DNA of 64,000 nucleotides from Chaetoderma sp. LZ-2023a. Lineage: Eukaryota > Mollusca > Caudofoveata > Chaetodermatida > Chaetodermatidae. The stretch covers positions 117,943,572-118,007,571 of the forward strand of contig CM067360.1 in assembly GCA_034401795.1 (NCBI GenBank), in the 5' to 3' direction. Positions 1-11,815 of this stretch are shown piece by piece. The notes under the pieces are model-generated. The model was given only the letters and a program-made list of their open reading frames with translations, searched no databases and was not told the DNA's origin. Within the stretch, counting starts at the first letter, position 1. Each line of letters opens with the position of its first letter. A program made the position numbers and the translations under genes.

Positions 1-13
1 ATGAATGAATCCA

Positions 14-270
14 TGCATGACTGAGCTGGATGACACATTGTTAAAAGAGTATACCTCAAGCCTTTCATCTGTTGCTGTGGACTGGACATATATACAATGG
101 AGTCAATGTCAAGGATACAAAATGAAAATGTCTGTCTTCAATGATACACCTCGAGCATTAAGCGACCAAAACATCCAACAGAACACCGCTATTGTTATAT
201 TAAACCAATGTATGTCACGTTATGGTATAAACAAGTCTTCCAAACCTTTCAATCTCTATGTAATATAAAG
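14..270 (+). repeat. Dispersed repeat, family C, copy 1
   Basis: The stretch beginning tgactgagctggatgacaca matches, with divergence, stretches at about 19,873-20,070 and 25,798-25,960. All three share a 'gatctggatgacacatcgtt' type start and a 'ttgctgtggtatggacacat' type middle. The 87-codon open frame here is therefore a chance frame in a repeat, not a gene. The repeat class is unknown; I see no RT or transposase. Confidence 0.5.
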
Positions 271-301
271 ACTACCTGTTTATAAAATACATGTATATGA
301 A

Positions 302-332
<31 letters not shown>

Positions 333-835
333 ACTAGTGTAGCGGCAGGTAATAGATTCCAAGTGCGTCACACTCAATACATTACGTCACCCGTTATTGG
401 CAGGCAGCGGTGACGTAGCAATGCTGCTTATTACGTTATTGTATTATTGGTAGTGCATGTTGTTGTAAAATTAAATTGGTTGGTACACATTTACTGGACA
501 TTTCCTAAATTGGAATCCATCGATTATAAGCAATTACCCATCTTACATAATGCAGTGCTGCTTTTCTTGAACTATATTATTGACTATGTATCAGTACTCG
601 CAGTAGCGAAGAAGTATGCCGAAGATCTTTTATTTTGGTAAGACCTGATATAAAAAATCAGAAATAATAATCTATGCCTATGTATACTTGCACAGGAGCT
701 GTCATCACACTCATTTAGGATGAGCCTATTTGAAGCTCGTTAACGGTCATCCCAGCACAAAATCTAACTAAACTCGTGTGATAAATTTGACAGAAGATGG
801 CTCGCTTGAGATTCACAATATATATGTTTTGAAAT
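271..835. other. AT-rich spacer with short TA repeat
   Basis: A (TA)n run lies at about 305-328. Apart from that I see no gene or named repeat in this stretch. Confidence 0.4.
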
Positions 836-1200
836 GGAAAATTCCAGTTTTAGGTATGCCCCATCCATCGCTAGCTAAGCTCCGCCCATATTTTGCTAGC
901 GTTGCGAGCGATCGATCCCTGAACTCCCTGACTATGAATTTCCAGAAAGTTATACAGATAGGTTGTTGAATATATTGGAACTAATTTGACTAGGAGCTGT
1001 TGCTGCGTGTTTGTAGAAACAGCTCCCAGTCAAAGTAGTGTACACATATTCACAAACATGTGCATTAAATAATACATATATACAATTTGTACAACAACGT
1101 CATCAATGAAATTACCCACGACATTGATTATGATGTCAACCTGCACCATGTAGTTGCTTATAGCGTCATACGATGGCCTAAGAAACTGGAATCCTCCAAT
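836..1200 (+). repeat. CRE-MITE family A, full copy
   Basis: The copy starts with attccagttttaggtatgcc, passes the cgatcgatccctgaactccc block and the inner hairpin (gttgaatat...aactaatttgact / agtcaaagtag), and ends gataagaaactggaatcctcc-like. The two ends form a terminal inverted repeat around CCAGTTT. The CRE end is degraded to 'atgatgtcaa'. Confidence 0.8.
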
Positions 1201-4200
1201 GCAGCATCCTACAATATAGGCGTGCGGTGTACATCCCATCTGCCACTTGCTTTAATTCCATCTTTCATGAATGTATCTATTTTAACAATTGTGTTATCCT
1301 TGCATTCGTCTTCACTGGCCACGATGGTGTGTGCGCTGCGTTGCCATCACAACTGCCCAAACAAGACCGCAGTGCAATCAGGAATGAGTTCAGTCATGTC
1401 GGGATGTCTGTTTACCAACATAGCATAGCTAAACCTTTCACGTTCAATCCGTATATATTGTTATGCAAAGTAATATTAAAATTGCCGATTTAATACATTA
1501 GATCACCGATGACAAATGTTCTGGCATTTCTGGCAATGCTCATTGATGTGTTTCTCAACGTTAACATCACCAGACACAGTGATTCGACGGTATACATAGC
1601 AGTAACTATACAATGGTAAAGAACAATTGCGTGGCTGTGATTGACATGTGCAGAAAATATATTCCTTTATTGCTTTGCAAAATAGTATTTTGACAAAACG
1701 AATATATGTACACGTACTATCTACACAATAAGGTGAGGAGGATAGAACACCAATCTGGCATATATCCATGTTGCTCTCTCACAGAATACATACAACAGTA
1801 AACGATCGTATCTGTTGATCACAACTTATTTTATTTTTCCCATCTGCGGGAATAGAGACGCATCAACACATGCTAAACTGATCATTATTTATCTTTATTT
1901 AACTCAGATACCATTTTCCCTTTCTTGTTAGTATTTACTTGCTCCTGTTTTTATGCATGTTTCTCAGGTTCATTTTGCGTCGTGTGCTGGATATACAGAT
2001 AACCATTGTTTCACCGATATGATCTACAATATGCTTATAGACACATACTCGGAATTGTAACAAGATGCTATGTAAAGCGGCAATAAGTGTATGCTGGCGT
2101 CCATGTAGAGACCAAGCATATTAACACGTACGGCGTCAGGTCAAACCATACCTCATATAAATACACCATTATATATGCATGGAAATGGCTACCGTCATTT
2201 ATTGCATTTTGTCAGCTAATACACATTTTCTCTGCTTTGTGTTACAGAAGTCAATTTATCTTCTTAGATTCCTGCCTCGCGTTCGCCAGTATATAATGAA
2301 ATGGGTGGATGCCACTGTATCTATCTAGGCATTATTGCTTTCGGATCTATTTTCTGGGTGGCACCAACGCAATGAATAATTCGTGAGATGAATACTCTAT
2401 TGCTGTATCTCTACTGTTTGGGTTTTATGCAGTTATGCAGCTACGAATTGCATTTAATCAACCATTAATAATGAAAAGGCTTCGCTACACAGTTAAGCCA
2501 TGCAGTCCGTCATATGTAGGCCATGGCTCGAAATTAGTTAATCTCCTGAGAATAATTGTCATATTTGGCATTGTTATGTAATATCGAATAGGCTTGCGCG
2601 ATATACCAATACCATGTTTAAAACCGATATCCTGCACTGACGGTTTCATAACCGATTATAGAAAATAAATATCGAAAAACCGAATATGAACATATTTTCT
2701 GTTTTTCGTATCAGGATTGTTAAAAATAAAAGATACTAACGAGCATCAAAAGCGTAGTGAATACTAATGGCCATACCTTCCATTAAGCTACGTTCAGGGC
2801 AACTAATAATTGAACCTGGCCCCAGTTGCGCATATTGTGTAACTCCATGTAACTCGCTGTACGCCGAGAGAAATCAAGCAGCGAATTAATTAAATAAATA
2901 TCCACTCGTCTTTTCTCTGGTAGTCTCCGATAAATTTGCAATATAAAACACAATACAAACGCGGGAATTTGTCATTGAAATTTGTATCGGGGAAAACATT
3001 TCTAAACAACGGCATCCATTTTATTTGCGTCACCGGATAATTAACATAATGCAAAGTCCTCCCAAAACTAAATCGCCCGATGCATAAAAATCTCGCCTAT
3101 AAATATAATGCCGAACACATTTTGCTGATTAGGATATAATTTAAAATAAAATTATTACTCAAACCGTTTTTAAAACGTTGTCTTCTATACACAATATCAT
3201 ATTAACTTATGAAATTCTCGTTCACAATATTATAGTTAATATTTTCTTCAAGGCATGATTTCGTCCTCTGGTCGAATTGGAAATGAAAGCAGAAAGGGAG
3301 ATAATTACTTCATAAGTAATTACAATCACATGATTTACATCTTTTCGCAACCTGTTTTGCTGATTTATGATTAATTTTGACAAAATAAACGATGCTTATT
3401 TAACTGTGTGTAATAGGTTGGCGGTCTAATTAACACTTTTACTCCAGTGATGATGGATATTATAAGGTATATTAAGCTTTAAAGGCGTAAAACGTTACGA
3501 ATGCATCAGGGCGTGAAAATACGTTCTGTTTTCGTGCTATTTTTTATCATTTAAATGTGTTGCTTCATGTCCATAAAACCGCTATTCGGTTAAAACCGAT
3601 ATGAAAAGTCATATCGAAACCGATATGGATGTACACAAACAGCGGTCGGATGCTACTACTAGCACCAACTAATCCACTTCAACGTGAGTTCCACTGAGAA
3701 AAATTATTGATAATAGTATTTTCAGCACCGTCACCAACTGCATTGAGGTATACATTTGGGAAGTTGACCACTATTATTCCGTGAACGATTGTAATTTGCT
3801 AGAACTTATTGGAAAGGTGATCCATTATATAATATAATGAAACCATGGTCCCAATACTTGCGATATATATTTTATATTCGTATTCCAAGCCATGTTCTAA
3901 TATATGTACATTCATATATATATCTGTGTATATATATGTTACGACGTATATATATATACCTGATAAAATACCTATTACTGGAATATATGTGCATGACTTG
4001 GTTTACTATGCCTGAGAATAATATGCACACATGTTATCCATGCTAGCTGACAATCAGCGTATTTGGCAAACACCAAACACGGCCTTAAGGGAGTAGAGAG
4101 GTAGTCACTCACAGGGGTTGCTGCAAGTGGGCACCAATGCGCGCGTGCAAGTTTGTCACCGTAGTCATTAAGTTGACACATGCCGTTACATAGTTCAGTC

Positions 4201-4542
4201 TATATAACTTCTCACTTGGACAATACAAGGTAGTATTTAAGAGAGCAATATGTGTGTTGTTGGCAATACACAATGAAATAGAATATAATAAATTCGGTTA
4301 TTGCAAGGCCTTTTTCAGCCTTTTTAATAATGCATTGCAGAATAAATAAGTACCAAGATGGAAATACATATTTTGTCAACACAGTATGTCCCGAAAGTTC
4401 TCATTATCATTTGGGGATGACTCATCCGATGCGGATAATACCAATGTACGGCGTATTTGGTTGTGCATGGCGATGCTAATTCCCACGTTCTAACGGACAA
4501 CACTATTTACGGATATATTTGAAAGTAAAGCAGAAGCATAAT
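1201..4542. other. Gene-free AT-rich stretch
   Basis: No open frame here looks coding. A segment at about 2,600-3,640 has related 'aaaccgatat' motifs near both ends (2,620 and 3,595), which could be the ends of an old DNA transposon. Positions 3,830-3,960 are TA-rich. I see nothing else. Confidence 0.4.
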
Positions 4543-4870
4543 GAACCTTTCAGATTATTCATCGATCATATGACGTCATAATCAACTACGTGATGTATAG
4601 GATGACGGACGAAGCGTTATTGTACGACTTGTGTATCTTTACTATTTAACAAAGATTTGTGTGAATAATTTGATCCTAATTTGACGAGGCACTATTGCTG
4701 TCATCAGCAGAAACAGCACCCCGTCACATTAGGTTTAAAATATGCAAGAGCTTCCCGTATAGCTTTCTAGAAATTGATAGTCTCTGAGTTCAGGGATCGA
4801 TCAATCTCAACACGCGAAGCGTATGGATAGAGCATATTTAGAGATGGGCGGGGCTTAGCTTAAAATGTAA
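4543..4870 (-). repeat. CRE-MITE family A, full copy
   Basis: CRE end first (atatgacgtcataatcaac), then the ctttactatttaa box, the central hairpin, the ttcagggatcgatcaatc block and the GC-box end (agatgggcggggcttagct). It is in the opposite orientation to the copy at 836. Confidence 0.8.
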
Positions 4871-5397
4871 CTTCAATATACCAGACTGACGTGTTGTTTG
4901 CTACAGATGAAGTTATGCCTGTCATATATCGGGTTGAGAAATCGTCTCTAAAGATATGTAGCATACAATAGAATATATGTCATATTTCAATAGATGGCGA
5001 TTCGGTTAACCTGGTTTTCCATAAACCATATGTTTAATAGAACCATCATCATTTTGTCAAATGACGACCAGTCGTCGCCGTGCAGTTCATCCATAGCATG
5101 AAGTCGGGTTGGTGGTGGTATGGCTGCAGCGCTTGAATTCAAGAACCGCAACTGTGGAGTTATCATGACCTCATGTTGACCTCATGTTGTTTCCATTTGT
5201 GCGCGTTTTATATGTGAGTTTACAATGAGTATACTAACGCAGCTATCACCAAGACTGCCTAATGCTGATAGGAATATCAGGTAATGTCGGTGTAATCATA
5301 ATGCATCTTACCACCCTGATCATAGCTCTTTGTGCAATTTGCTCAAATAGTGGCATTGGTCAGTCTTAATTCGAGGTTACATATTACGATTTCGCTA

Positions 5398-6226
5398 AGG
5401 CAGAATTATATATTGCAATTTTTGGCCAAGATCCGACCACGGCCCGACGCAGTAAGGAAACCCATGACGCAATTTTACTCTGGGCGTATTATATACATAG
5501 TTCTAATGTACGACAATGGCGCGATTTTTGAAGAAATATCCAAATCGAAGGGGTCATAACGGAATCGGGAAAGTGTTTACATGCCACCATTTTCGACCTG
5601 GTCGTAAGCTGTCGTAGATAACATCTTAACAAAGCAGTAATCAAATCTTACGATCGCTACGACCGTTCTGACTGCCTTACGGCTAGCATCACGCGTCCGC
5701 ATTAATTACAGGAATTTGAAGGCGACGCGTTTCGAAGCCACCTGCAGATTATGTTCACTGCATGTCTCTCTGTATTTAACTGCCAGCTTGGCAATTCTAT
5801 ACGGGATTCATATTCTAAGGCAGCGTTAATACCATACCACGGCTTGTCTATGATTCTCTTAAAAAGGCCTAGATCGTAGCTGAGTCGTGCCGTGGTCGGA
5901 TCTCAGTAAGAAAATCGCAATATGTAAGACTGCCTTAATAAGTCTGCCTTAATGGAATCGTGGGTGTACATGCCTTACGACAGTTACGCCATTCTGACTG
6001 ACGCAATTCCAGCATTGCGCATACGTATTACTTGCCGGATGTTGATGCATATGCGCTTCAAGAGCCACGTGTAAATTATGTTAATCAATACACGCCGCAA
6101 AACCGCCATAATTTTAAATCAAGTCTACCGCCATGCCACGGCCTGTCTACAATTCGCTTAGCATGGTTTGGGAGCCGGGAAGTGGCAACATATTATCGAA
6201 AAATCGTAATATGTAACCCTGGATTT
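5398..6226. repeat. Inverted and direct repeat cluster
   Basis: Positions 5,398-5,446 (aggcagaattatatattgca...gatccgaccacggc) are the reverse complement, with some mismatches, of 5,887-5,936. A second direct, diverged copy of the right part follows at about 5,985-6,226 (ttcgcttagcatggtttggg, aaaaatcgtaatatgtaa). The outer arms suggest an element with terminal inverted repeats of about 540 bp plus a partial tandem copy. The 143-codon open frame at 6,032-6,463 lies in this repeat and does not look like a gene. Confidence 0.5.
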
Positions 6227-6461
6227 AGTGTTAGAAAATGCAGCTGCTTACAATGCCAACTCAACTGTACTCATTTAATCTACATTCTGCCAATTCAAGT
6301 ATCATACATGTGTTTCACATTTGGGCAGTCTACCTTCCGTCAGTTATCTTATGAAATGTGTGTTCCGCTACGCATTAGTGCCGCAGATAGTTGTCTCTGT
6401 GACCTGGAACTCACATTCCATCTAGCCAGACATAATATAAATGGATGTGGACAACATTGTT

Positions 6462-6838
6462 GAATCCAGTTTTAGCCATGTCCCGCCAATCACTCGTCTA
6501 TCTCCCGGTAAACTCGACCACGCTTCGCCCGTGTTGGAATCGATCGATACCTCAACTCCCTGACCATAAATTTCTAGACAATTATACACGCACGCTGTTG
6601 AATATTTTGAAACTAATTTGACGTGTTGCTGTTGCTGCCTATAGCATGCTTATTAAACATAAACAGCATGTTTATGAAATAGAAAAGGCATACACTTCGT
6701 ACATCAACGCTAAGTCCAGTACACGTTCATGGCGAACTTGTATACACCATTCAGAAGGTAATTGATTATGGCGCCATCATGCACGCCACGCAGTTGGTCA
6801 TGACGTCATATGATTGATGACTAAACTGGAATCCTCAA
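6462..6838 (+). repeat. CRE-MITE family A, full copy
   Basis: Starts gaatccagttttagccatg and ends catgacgtcatatgattgatgactaaactggaatcct. One CRE octamer is intact. The hairpin is partly replaced by an 'agcatgcttattaaacataaacagcatg' variant. Confidence 0.8.
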
Positions 6839-7194
6839 TTGTTGAATCAATCCCCTTGCATTCTGGAAACCCGTTGTGGGTAAACGGACATACAAACAAA
6901 CATACATTAAGGCTGGCCTGGTGGCACTGATTGCAATTATAGGGACACCCAGTAACAATTGTGTTTCCAAGCATTTTAGTGTGGATATGCACTTAAGGAA
7001 AACTGAAATTTGGGTTTTCAATCATGCCGACAATCCAAAGATATTCAGACTTTAGTAACTATCTATTGATACATTTATACAGATGGCTGTTACGATTTAC
7101 GCCTCAACCAGTCAAAAAATACCAATCGTGTCCGCCTCCGTATATGAGTTCAGCTATAGAGATCTGGTGCCATTTGTAGTTTGACAATGTGGTA

Positions 7195-7305
7195 TAAAAG
7201 CAATCATACAGGTAAGCTGTCGAATATTTTGAAACTAATTTGCCTGGACATTGTTGCTACGATTGCCAGCAAAAACTTCCAGGCAAATCTGTGTCAAAAT
7301 ATGAA
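7195..7305 (+). repeat. CRE-MITE family A, hairpin fragment
   Basis: Contains acaggtaagctgtcgaata...actaatttgcctgg followed by the mirrored ccaggcaaat...caaaatatg. The outer parts are lost. Confidence 0.6.
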
Positions 7306-7459
7306 AAACTATGATTATTCAATTAGATGGAATGTAATGTGTTGACGCTTACATGCCCTTACACACTATCGCTTGCGCAGGCAAAATGGCCAGGATCGCT
7401 GTTCATCATTTACGTACTATTACAAAGCAGATACTTATTATACAGATAAGGGAATGTGA

Positions 7460-7695
7460 TGCCCTGTAGGTGGGGCTTAGAATACACCTTCCGTATCCTC
7501 TGCGTGTCGTAAGAGGCGACTAAAGGAGGTAAGGGTGAGGTAACCCTGACAGAAACCTCGAGTGCTGAAGACGGAGGTTTCAGGCCGCATGGCGCACTCT
7601 AATAAACCATGGATCCATGCACTTAACGCTTATGATCATGTCGATAGTCACTCACAGGACTGGCGGTATGATCACCGAACGAAAATAAGAAGAAG
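7460..7695 (+). mobile_element. Short retroposon with 12 bp target-site duplication
   Basis: A 236 bp unit begins gccctgtaggtggggcttag and ends in an AAG-rich tail (aataagaagaag). It is flanked by the exact 12 bp direct repeat AAGGGAATGTGA at 7,448-7,459 and 7,696-7,707, so its borders are directly visible. A second copy lies inverted at 36,598-36,841. I see no convincing pol III A and B boxes, so it may be a SINE of unusual head or the 3' end of a LINE. The conserved core is gtgtcgtaagaggcgactaa. Confidence 0.8.
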
Positions 7696-8104
7696 AAGGG
7701 AATGTGACAGGATATAAATGCTACGGAATCTATAAACTTTAATCTACGCGCGGTGAGATGAGATTAGTAACCATTTAATGGAAAGCTAACGTGCCGATTG
7801 CCACTTAATAATTTTACCGCAAAAACTCAGAAGCTCATTTCACGTGAGAAAAAACTTAATGTCGATGCGCTCAGAAATATATTTACACAAATTAAAAGCT
7901 TTTCTCAGACATCTCTTCGACAATCAGATATCACTTGTATTTTCTCTTAATGTACGAATATTAGACAATCAATACAACGTATACATAGTTTGGCATGTAT
8001 GATTACTGTATGCAGCGGTTGTATTAACAGAACCATCTTACAACTGCAATCAATACTGCGCCTTGGCCTTAGTTTCCTCGGGTATATTCTTGATTTGAGT
8101 GTAA

Positions 8105-8340
8105 CTAGTCCCCCCTCCCCCCTTTCTTGAGTTTACCTCGTAGCACGCTTAACATGTTTATGCAATTACGTCCTCGCCTGGATTTATATTTTCTGGCTGC
8201 CAGCCAGGCAAATTCCACGGCTCTCTGTGTAGGGGATATTCTGACATTCTTAGCACATGGCCATACATGGATTATCTTTGATGGGCGACTTTTAGACGTA
8301 GGCGATAGTTTAGCATTCTGAGACATTAATACCGTGTTTT
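8105..8340 (-). pseudogene. LINE reverse transcriptase C-terminal remnant
   Basis: In one minus-strand frame I read YGHVLRM, then about 13 residues later a WQPEN stretch. This is the pattern found after the RT domain in RTE/BovB-like LINEs (RWxGHVLRM...WQPEG). Four in-frame stops break it. Only about 75 codons remain, so it is a fossil fragment; the clade assignment is from memory of the motif only. Confidence 0.5.
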
Positions 8341-8704
8341 ATATTTTCATTCTGTGTTCGGCTCTATTCGATCACTGCCTTCAATTTCAGCCTCGTGATC
8401 ATCTTCTGTAAAAGCATACCGTATCGTTTGACAACGACATTGGGGTATTGATTGCAACTAGTAATGGACTACACTAAATGAATCGGGCTATGGTGTGTAT
8501 ATCAGTACACACACCAGTGTGGAATATTGGATGATTAAGATGTGATAGTTGTTAAAACAAATTGAATTGATTTGAAATACGCTTCCAGGCGTAAATGCGC
8601 ACCATCTGAGCCCTGCGTAATCACTGTTATGTGCAAAAAGCATGCAATAATCAAAGAAGTTGGTCCAAAATATATATCTATATCTGATGGATCTTTCCAG
8701 TTTA

Positions 8705-9068
8705 TCCATCCATCAGTTGACATCATATGCTGTCATATTTAACTACGTGCCGGTTATGATGACGCCATAATCAATTACAGCACGAATGGCTCGATTTAGT
8801 CCGAATTAAATGCTTTATAGTCCGACACGTTGCACGAATTGTATGTCTTTACAATTTAATAACCAGTCAGTCGAATAATTTGAAACTAATTTGACTGGTT
8901 GCTGTTGCTGCCACAGTCAAAATAGTTTCAAAATATTCAACTAACCTGTATAGTTTTCTAGACTATTGATAAGCAAAGCGGTCAGGGATCGATCGATCCC
9001 AACACGAGCGTGGTCTGGGTGGAAAATTAGCTAGAAATGGGCCGGGCATAGCTAAAACGGTAAAAGGC
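8705..9068 (-). repeat. CRE-MITE family A, near-full copy
   Basis: Order is degraded CRE end (gacatcatatgctgtcatat), the tgtatgtctttacaatttaat box, the hairpin (gtcgaataatttgaaactaa ... tagtttcaaaatattcaac), the cagggatcgatcgatccc block and the GC-box end. Confidence 0.75.
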
Positions 9069-9519
9069 TATTGCGCTACTAGTATCGCAAGCGACAAATT
9101 GTATATTGCCGATTAAGGTACGACATACACTTTGTGTCCGTACAATATATGCCAACTACAAGAAAGTTATTCGTACTGGCTTTCTACAAAGCATGCGTCG
9201 AGAGAATAGTATTGTCTGGCATGAACTGTCAATTGAAATTTCCATGCCAGAATGTGTGGAATTTATGGCTAGCGTATACGACGAGTGTTTAAAAATAGCT
9301 AGCATAACAACGAATTATGATTGATATAGGCCCTGGTCCTTACACAATACTACCAAGGGCTTTCGATCGGCTCGTATTTCATCTACTATGTGCGCGCCAT
9401 GTGGCACATAAAGGTGATGCAAAAGAGACGTTACCCGCCACGCAGTGAAAAATGTACACAACAAAAACACGATAGCATGGAAGGAACACACAGCCGTCAC
9501 AACTTTCATTTCGCCCAGG

Positions 9520-9835
9520 GACGACGACGAAGACTACGACTACTACTACGACAACGACGACGACCATGATCACCAGATGATGATACTGATGATGATGATT
9601 ATGAAGATGATGATGATGATGCGGTTGGGATGGTGGTGGTGGTGGTGGTGGTGGTGGTGTTGGTGGTGGTGGTGGTTGTGGTGGTGGTGGTGGTGGTGTG
9701 GTGGTGGTGTTGGTGGTGGTGGTGGTGGTGGTGGTGGTGAAGGTGATGGTGGTGGTAGTGATAGCGGTAGCGGTAGTGGTAGTTGTAGTGGTAGCATTAG
9801 TGGGTGTTTGTACTGGTGCTGATAGTGGTGGTGGT
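9520..9835. repeat. Compound microsatellite (GAT)n then (GGT)n
   Basis: ACG/TAC and GAT units at 9,520-9,625 lead into GGT/TGG units at about 9,628-9,830. Open frames across it encode only Trp/Gly/Val or His/Pro runs and are not genes. The GGT run has regular GG doublets that could form quadruplexes. Confidence 0.95.
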
Positions 9836-9861
9836 TATATGATTAAACTCACTGGCTCAGG

Positions 9862-9881
9862 ATCTCCCAAGTTTGGGAGAT
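9862..9881. other. 9 bp stem hairpin in PLE 3' flank
   Basis: atctcccaa, a two-base spacer, then ttgggagat. On the minus strand this lies about 90 bases downstream of the Penelope-like ORF stop. It could be part of the element's 3' end; its role is unknown. Confidence 0.4.
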
Positions 9882-9968
9882 ATTTTTTATTTATTTTATT
9901 GGCTGAGATTTGTTATGTTTGTTTGATAGAGGCGGTATGGCCTATAAAATATGAATAATATATATCAT

Positions 9969-11158
9969 TCATTCTGAAGGTTTTTGAAGAGTTAATTTCG
10001 TGTTAACCAAGATGTCACGTAGATTGGAGTTTTTCTTAAAGGCTATCACTGGACGCAAATTGAGATGTTCTTTCATTTTATCCTGCAATTTATGATATTC
10101 ATCTTTCAAAATTTCAGAAATTTCAACATTTTTTCGATTGTATGTTAAACTGAATGGAATAATTTCACGTTGATCAGCAAGGCCAGGGTCCACGTGTATG
10201 CCTCTCGGCCATTTCGTTTTCAGTTGCTTAATCCAAAATGATTCTCGAAGTTTTCTTTGTTTATCAGTTTCTTCGGCCGTATCAGAAAGAGGCAGTTGCT
10301 CAATAGGCATCATTTCAAAGTGTCTATCGACAGAATGACCAGGAAGATTGAAATGTTGAGCTACGTTGGTGTCCTCGTCGTGTCTAATATCGCAAATGTG
10401 TCTAGTTGCTCGCCATCTTAAAAGGCATTTTGTTTCACCGACATATTGCTTTTGGCATAATTTGCAAGATATTAAATAGATAACATTTTTAGAATCGCAA
10501 TCTAAAGTAGACTGAAGTTGGAATTTGCTTTTGTTCTGATAACTGACAAATGTGTTCTGATTAGGTAGAGAGAGGTCTAATTTACACCTCATCTTTGCAC
10601 ATTTCTGAGAGTGCCCTACGCCTATAATCGGACGACTGTGAAGGATGTTAGTAGGCTTTTGATCGGCAGCCTTATCAGTAATAGTTTCCAAATCATGTAA
10701 AGTTTCGGACTTTATTTTGCGCAAAAATCGTGTTGAATATCCCCTCGGTTTGAGGGCTTTAAATTAGGTGGAACACGCAGATTCAACATTCTTTCTATCA
10801 CTAGAATTTCGGTGAAACCGGATAATCTGTGATTTGACAATACCTTTAAAAGTATGAGGTGGATGGAAAGATTTCTTATGCAGTTGTTGATGGGAATCGG
10901 TGGGCTTAAAGAATGCTTTGTAATCAAGAAGCCCACTCGTGTTATAATTTACACCTTTGTAGAGAGTAACGTCCAAAAAGTCTACGGACGACTGGTCGAT
11001 GTTGGCTTTAAGTTTGATGTTAGGATCGTGATTGTTCAAAATAGTGAAAAATTCATCAAACTCTTCCCTCGAATGATTCCAGATCATAAAAATATCATCG
11101 AGGTACCGGCGGTAAAATAAGGGCTGCTTAGGACATTTGTTAAGCGCATCTTCTTCCC
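9969..11158 (-). pseudogene. Penelope-like element: RT C-terminus plus GIY-YIG endonuclease
   Basis: One minus-strand frame runs through the whole stretch with a single in-frame TAA at 10,764-10,766. Its first part carries the RT core YLDD (11,094-11,105) preceded by an FYRR tract. After it come FLDVTLYKG, FFKPTDSHQ and HPPHTFKGI, the usual post-RT motifs of Penelope-like elements. After the stop it continues into a GIY-YIG-type endonuclease: VIYLISC, two cysteines, YVGET, then R and H residues in the HFNLPGHS region. These features place it among the EN+ PLEs. The 5' part of the RT is missing; the frame is cut off exactly where a CAC/GCA microsatellite begins. It reverse transcribes and inserts its own RNA when intact; this copy is dead. 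Confidence 0.88.
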
Positions 11159-11262
11159 ACTGGTGGTGGTGGTGGTGGTGGTGGTGCTGTTGCTGCTGCT
11201 GCTGCTGCTGGTGCTGCTGGTGGTGGTGATGTTGGTTGGCGTGGTTGTGTTGTTGGTGGTGT
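11159..11262. repeat. Microsatellite (TGG)n/(CTG)n at PLE truncation point
   Basis: tggtggtgg..., then ctgctgctg..., then tggtggtga. It abuts the 5'-truncated end of the Penelope-like element, while another GGT-rich array lies beyond the other end (9,628-9,830). Confidence 0.9.
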
Positions 11263-11815
11263 TGTTAACAGCTCTCACAAATAACAGGAAATACACGTTA
11301 GGTTGATGTGTCTTATTCTGTTAGTACAAAGCCCTAACACTAGCATGTAGTATAACTATTTTAATAGGCTGCTTAATTCTTGCCAGATGGGTTGGTTTCG
11401 TCTAAGTAGTAGGCTCTGTAAGCTGACTTATTGGTTTAAACGTGATTTATTTTGTTCAGATGGAAGCACGATAAGACCTATAGTCTTATGCCCGTGTCTC
11501 CCATACACATACAGATTATACAAAACATGTTTACAACACAATGGCGGCAAATCATAATAGTTTAATTAATTGTAGTCTATTAGTGTGCATACGTGTGTGG
11601 ATGTTGAGTGTGAGGTGGGGGAGAGTAGGAAGAAAGACCGAGATAGAGAGAGAGGGCTGAAAGGAGGGGAGAGAGGGTGAGAGATAGAGAGAGTGAGGAA
11701 TAAGATCAAATGGAAGCATAGCAGAGGTGAGCTATAGGTGCTGCCTTCGCCCCGACCTGTACGTGTTGGTCTGCTGTCAGTTTACCCCTTAAACTATAAG
11801 TTCGCGAACGGGAAG
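11263..11815. other. Spacer with GA-rich tract
   Basis: A GA-rich low-complexity tract (gagagagggt..., gatagagagag) lies at about 11,630-11,700. I recognise nothing else; part may be the 3' untranslated end of the LINE at 11,816. Confidence 0.4.

Noticed and set aside
5-268. 87-codon frame at the window start
   Set aside because: Lies in dispersed repeat family C, whose other copies (19.9 kb, 25.8 kb) do not keep the frame open.
9445-9822. Long frames with poly-Trp/Gly and poly-His/Pro
   Set aside because: Pure (GGT)n microsatellite translated in different phases; no start context or other coding signal.
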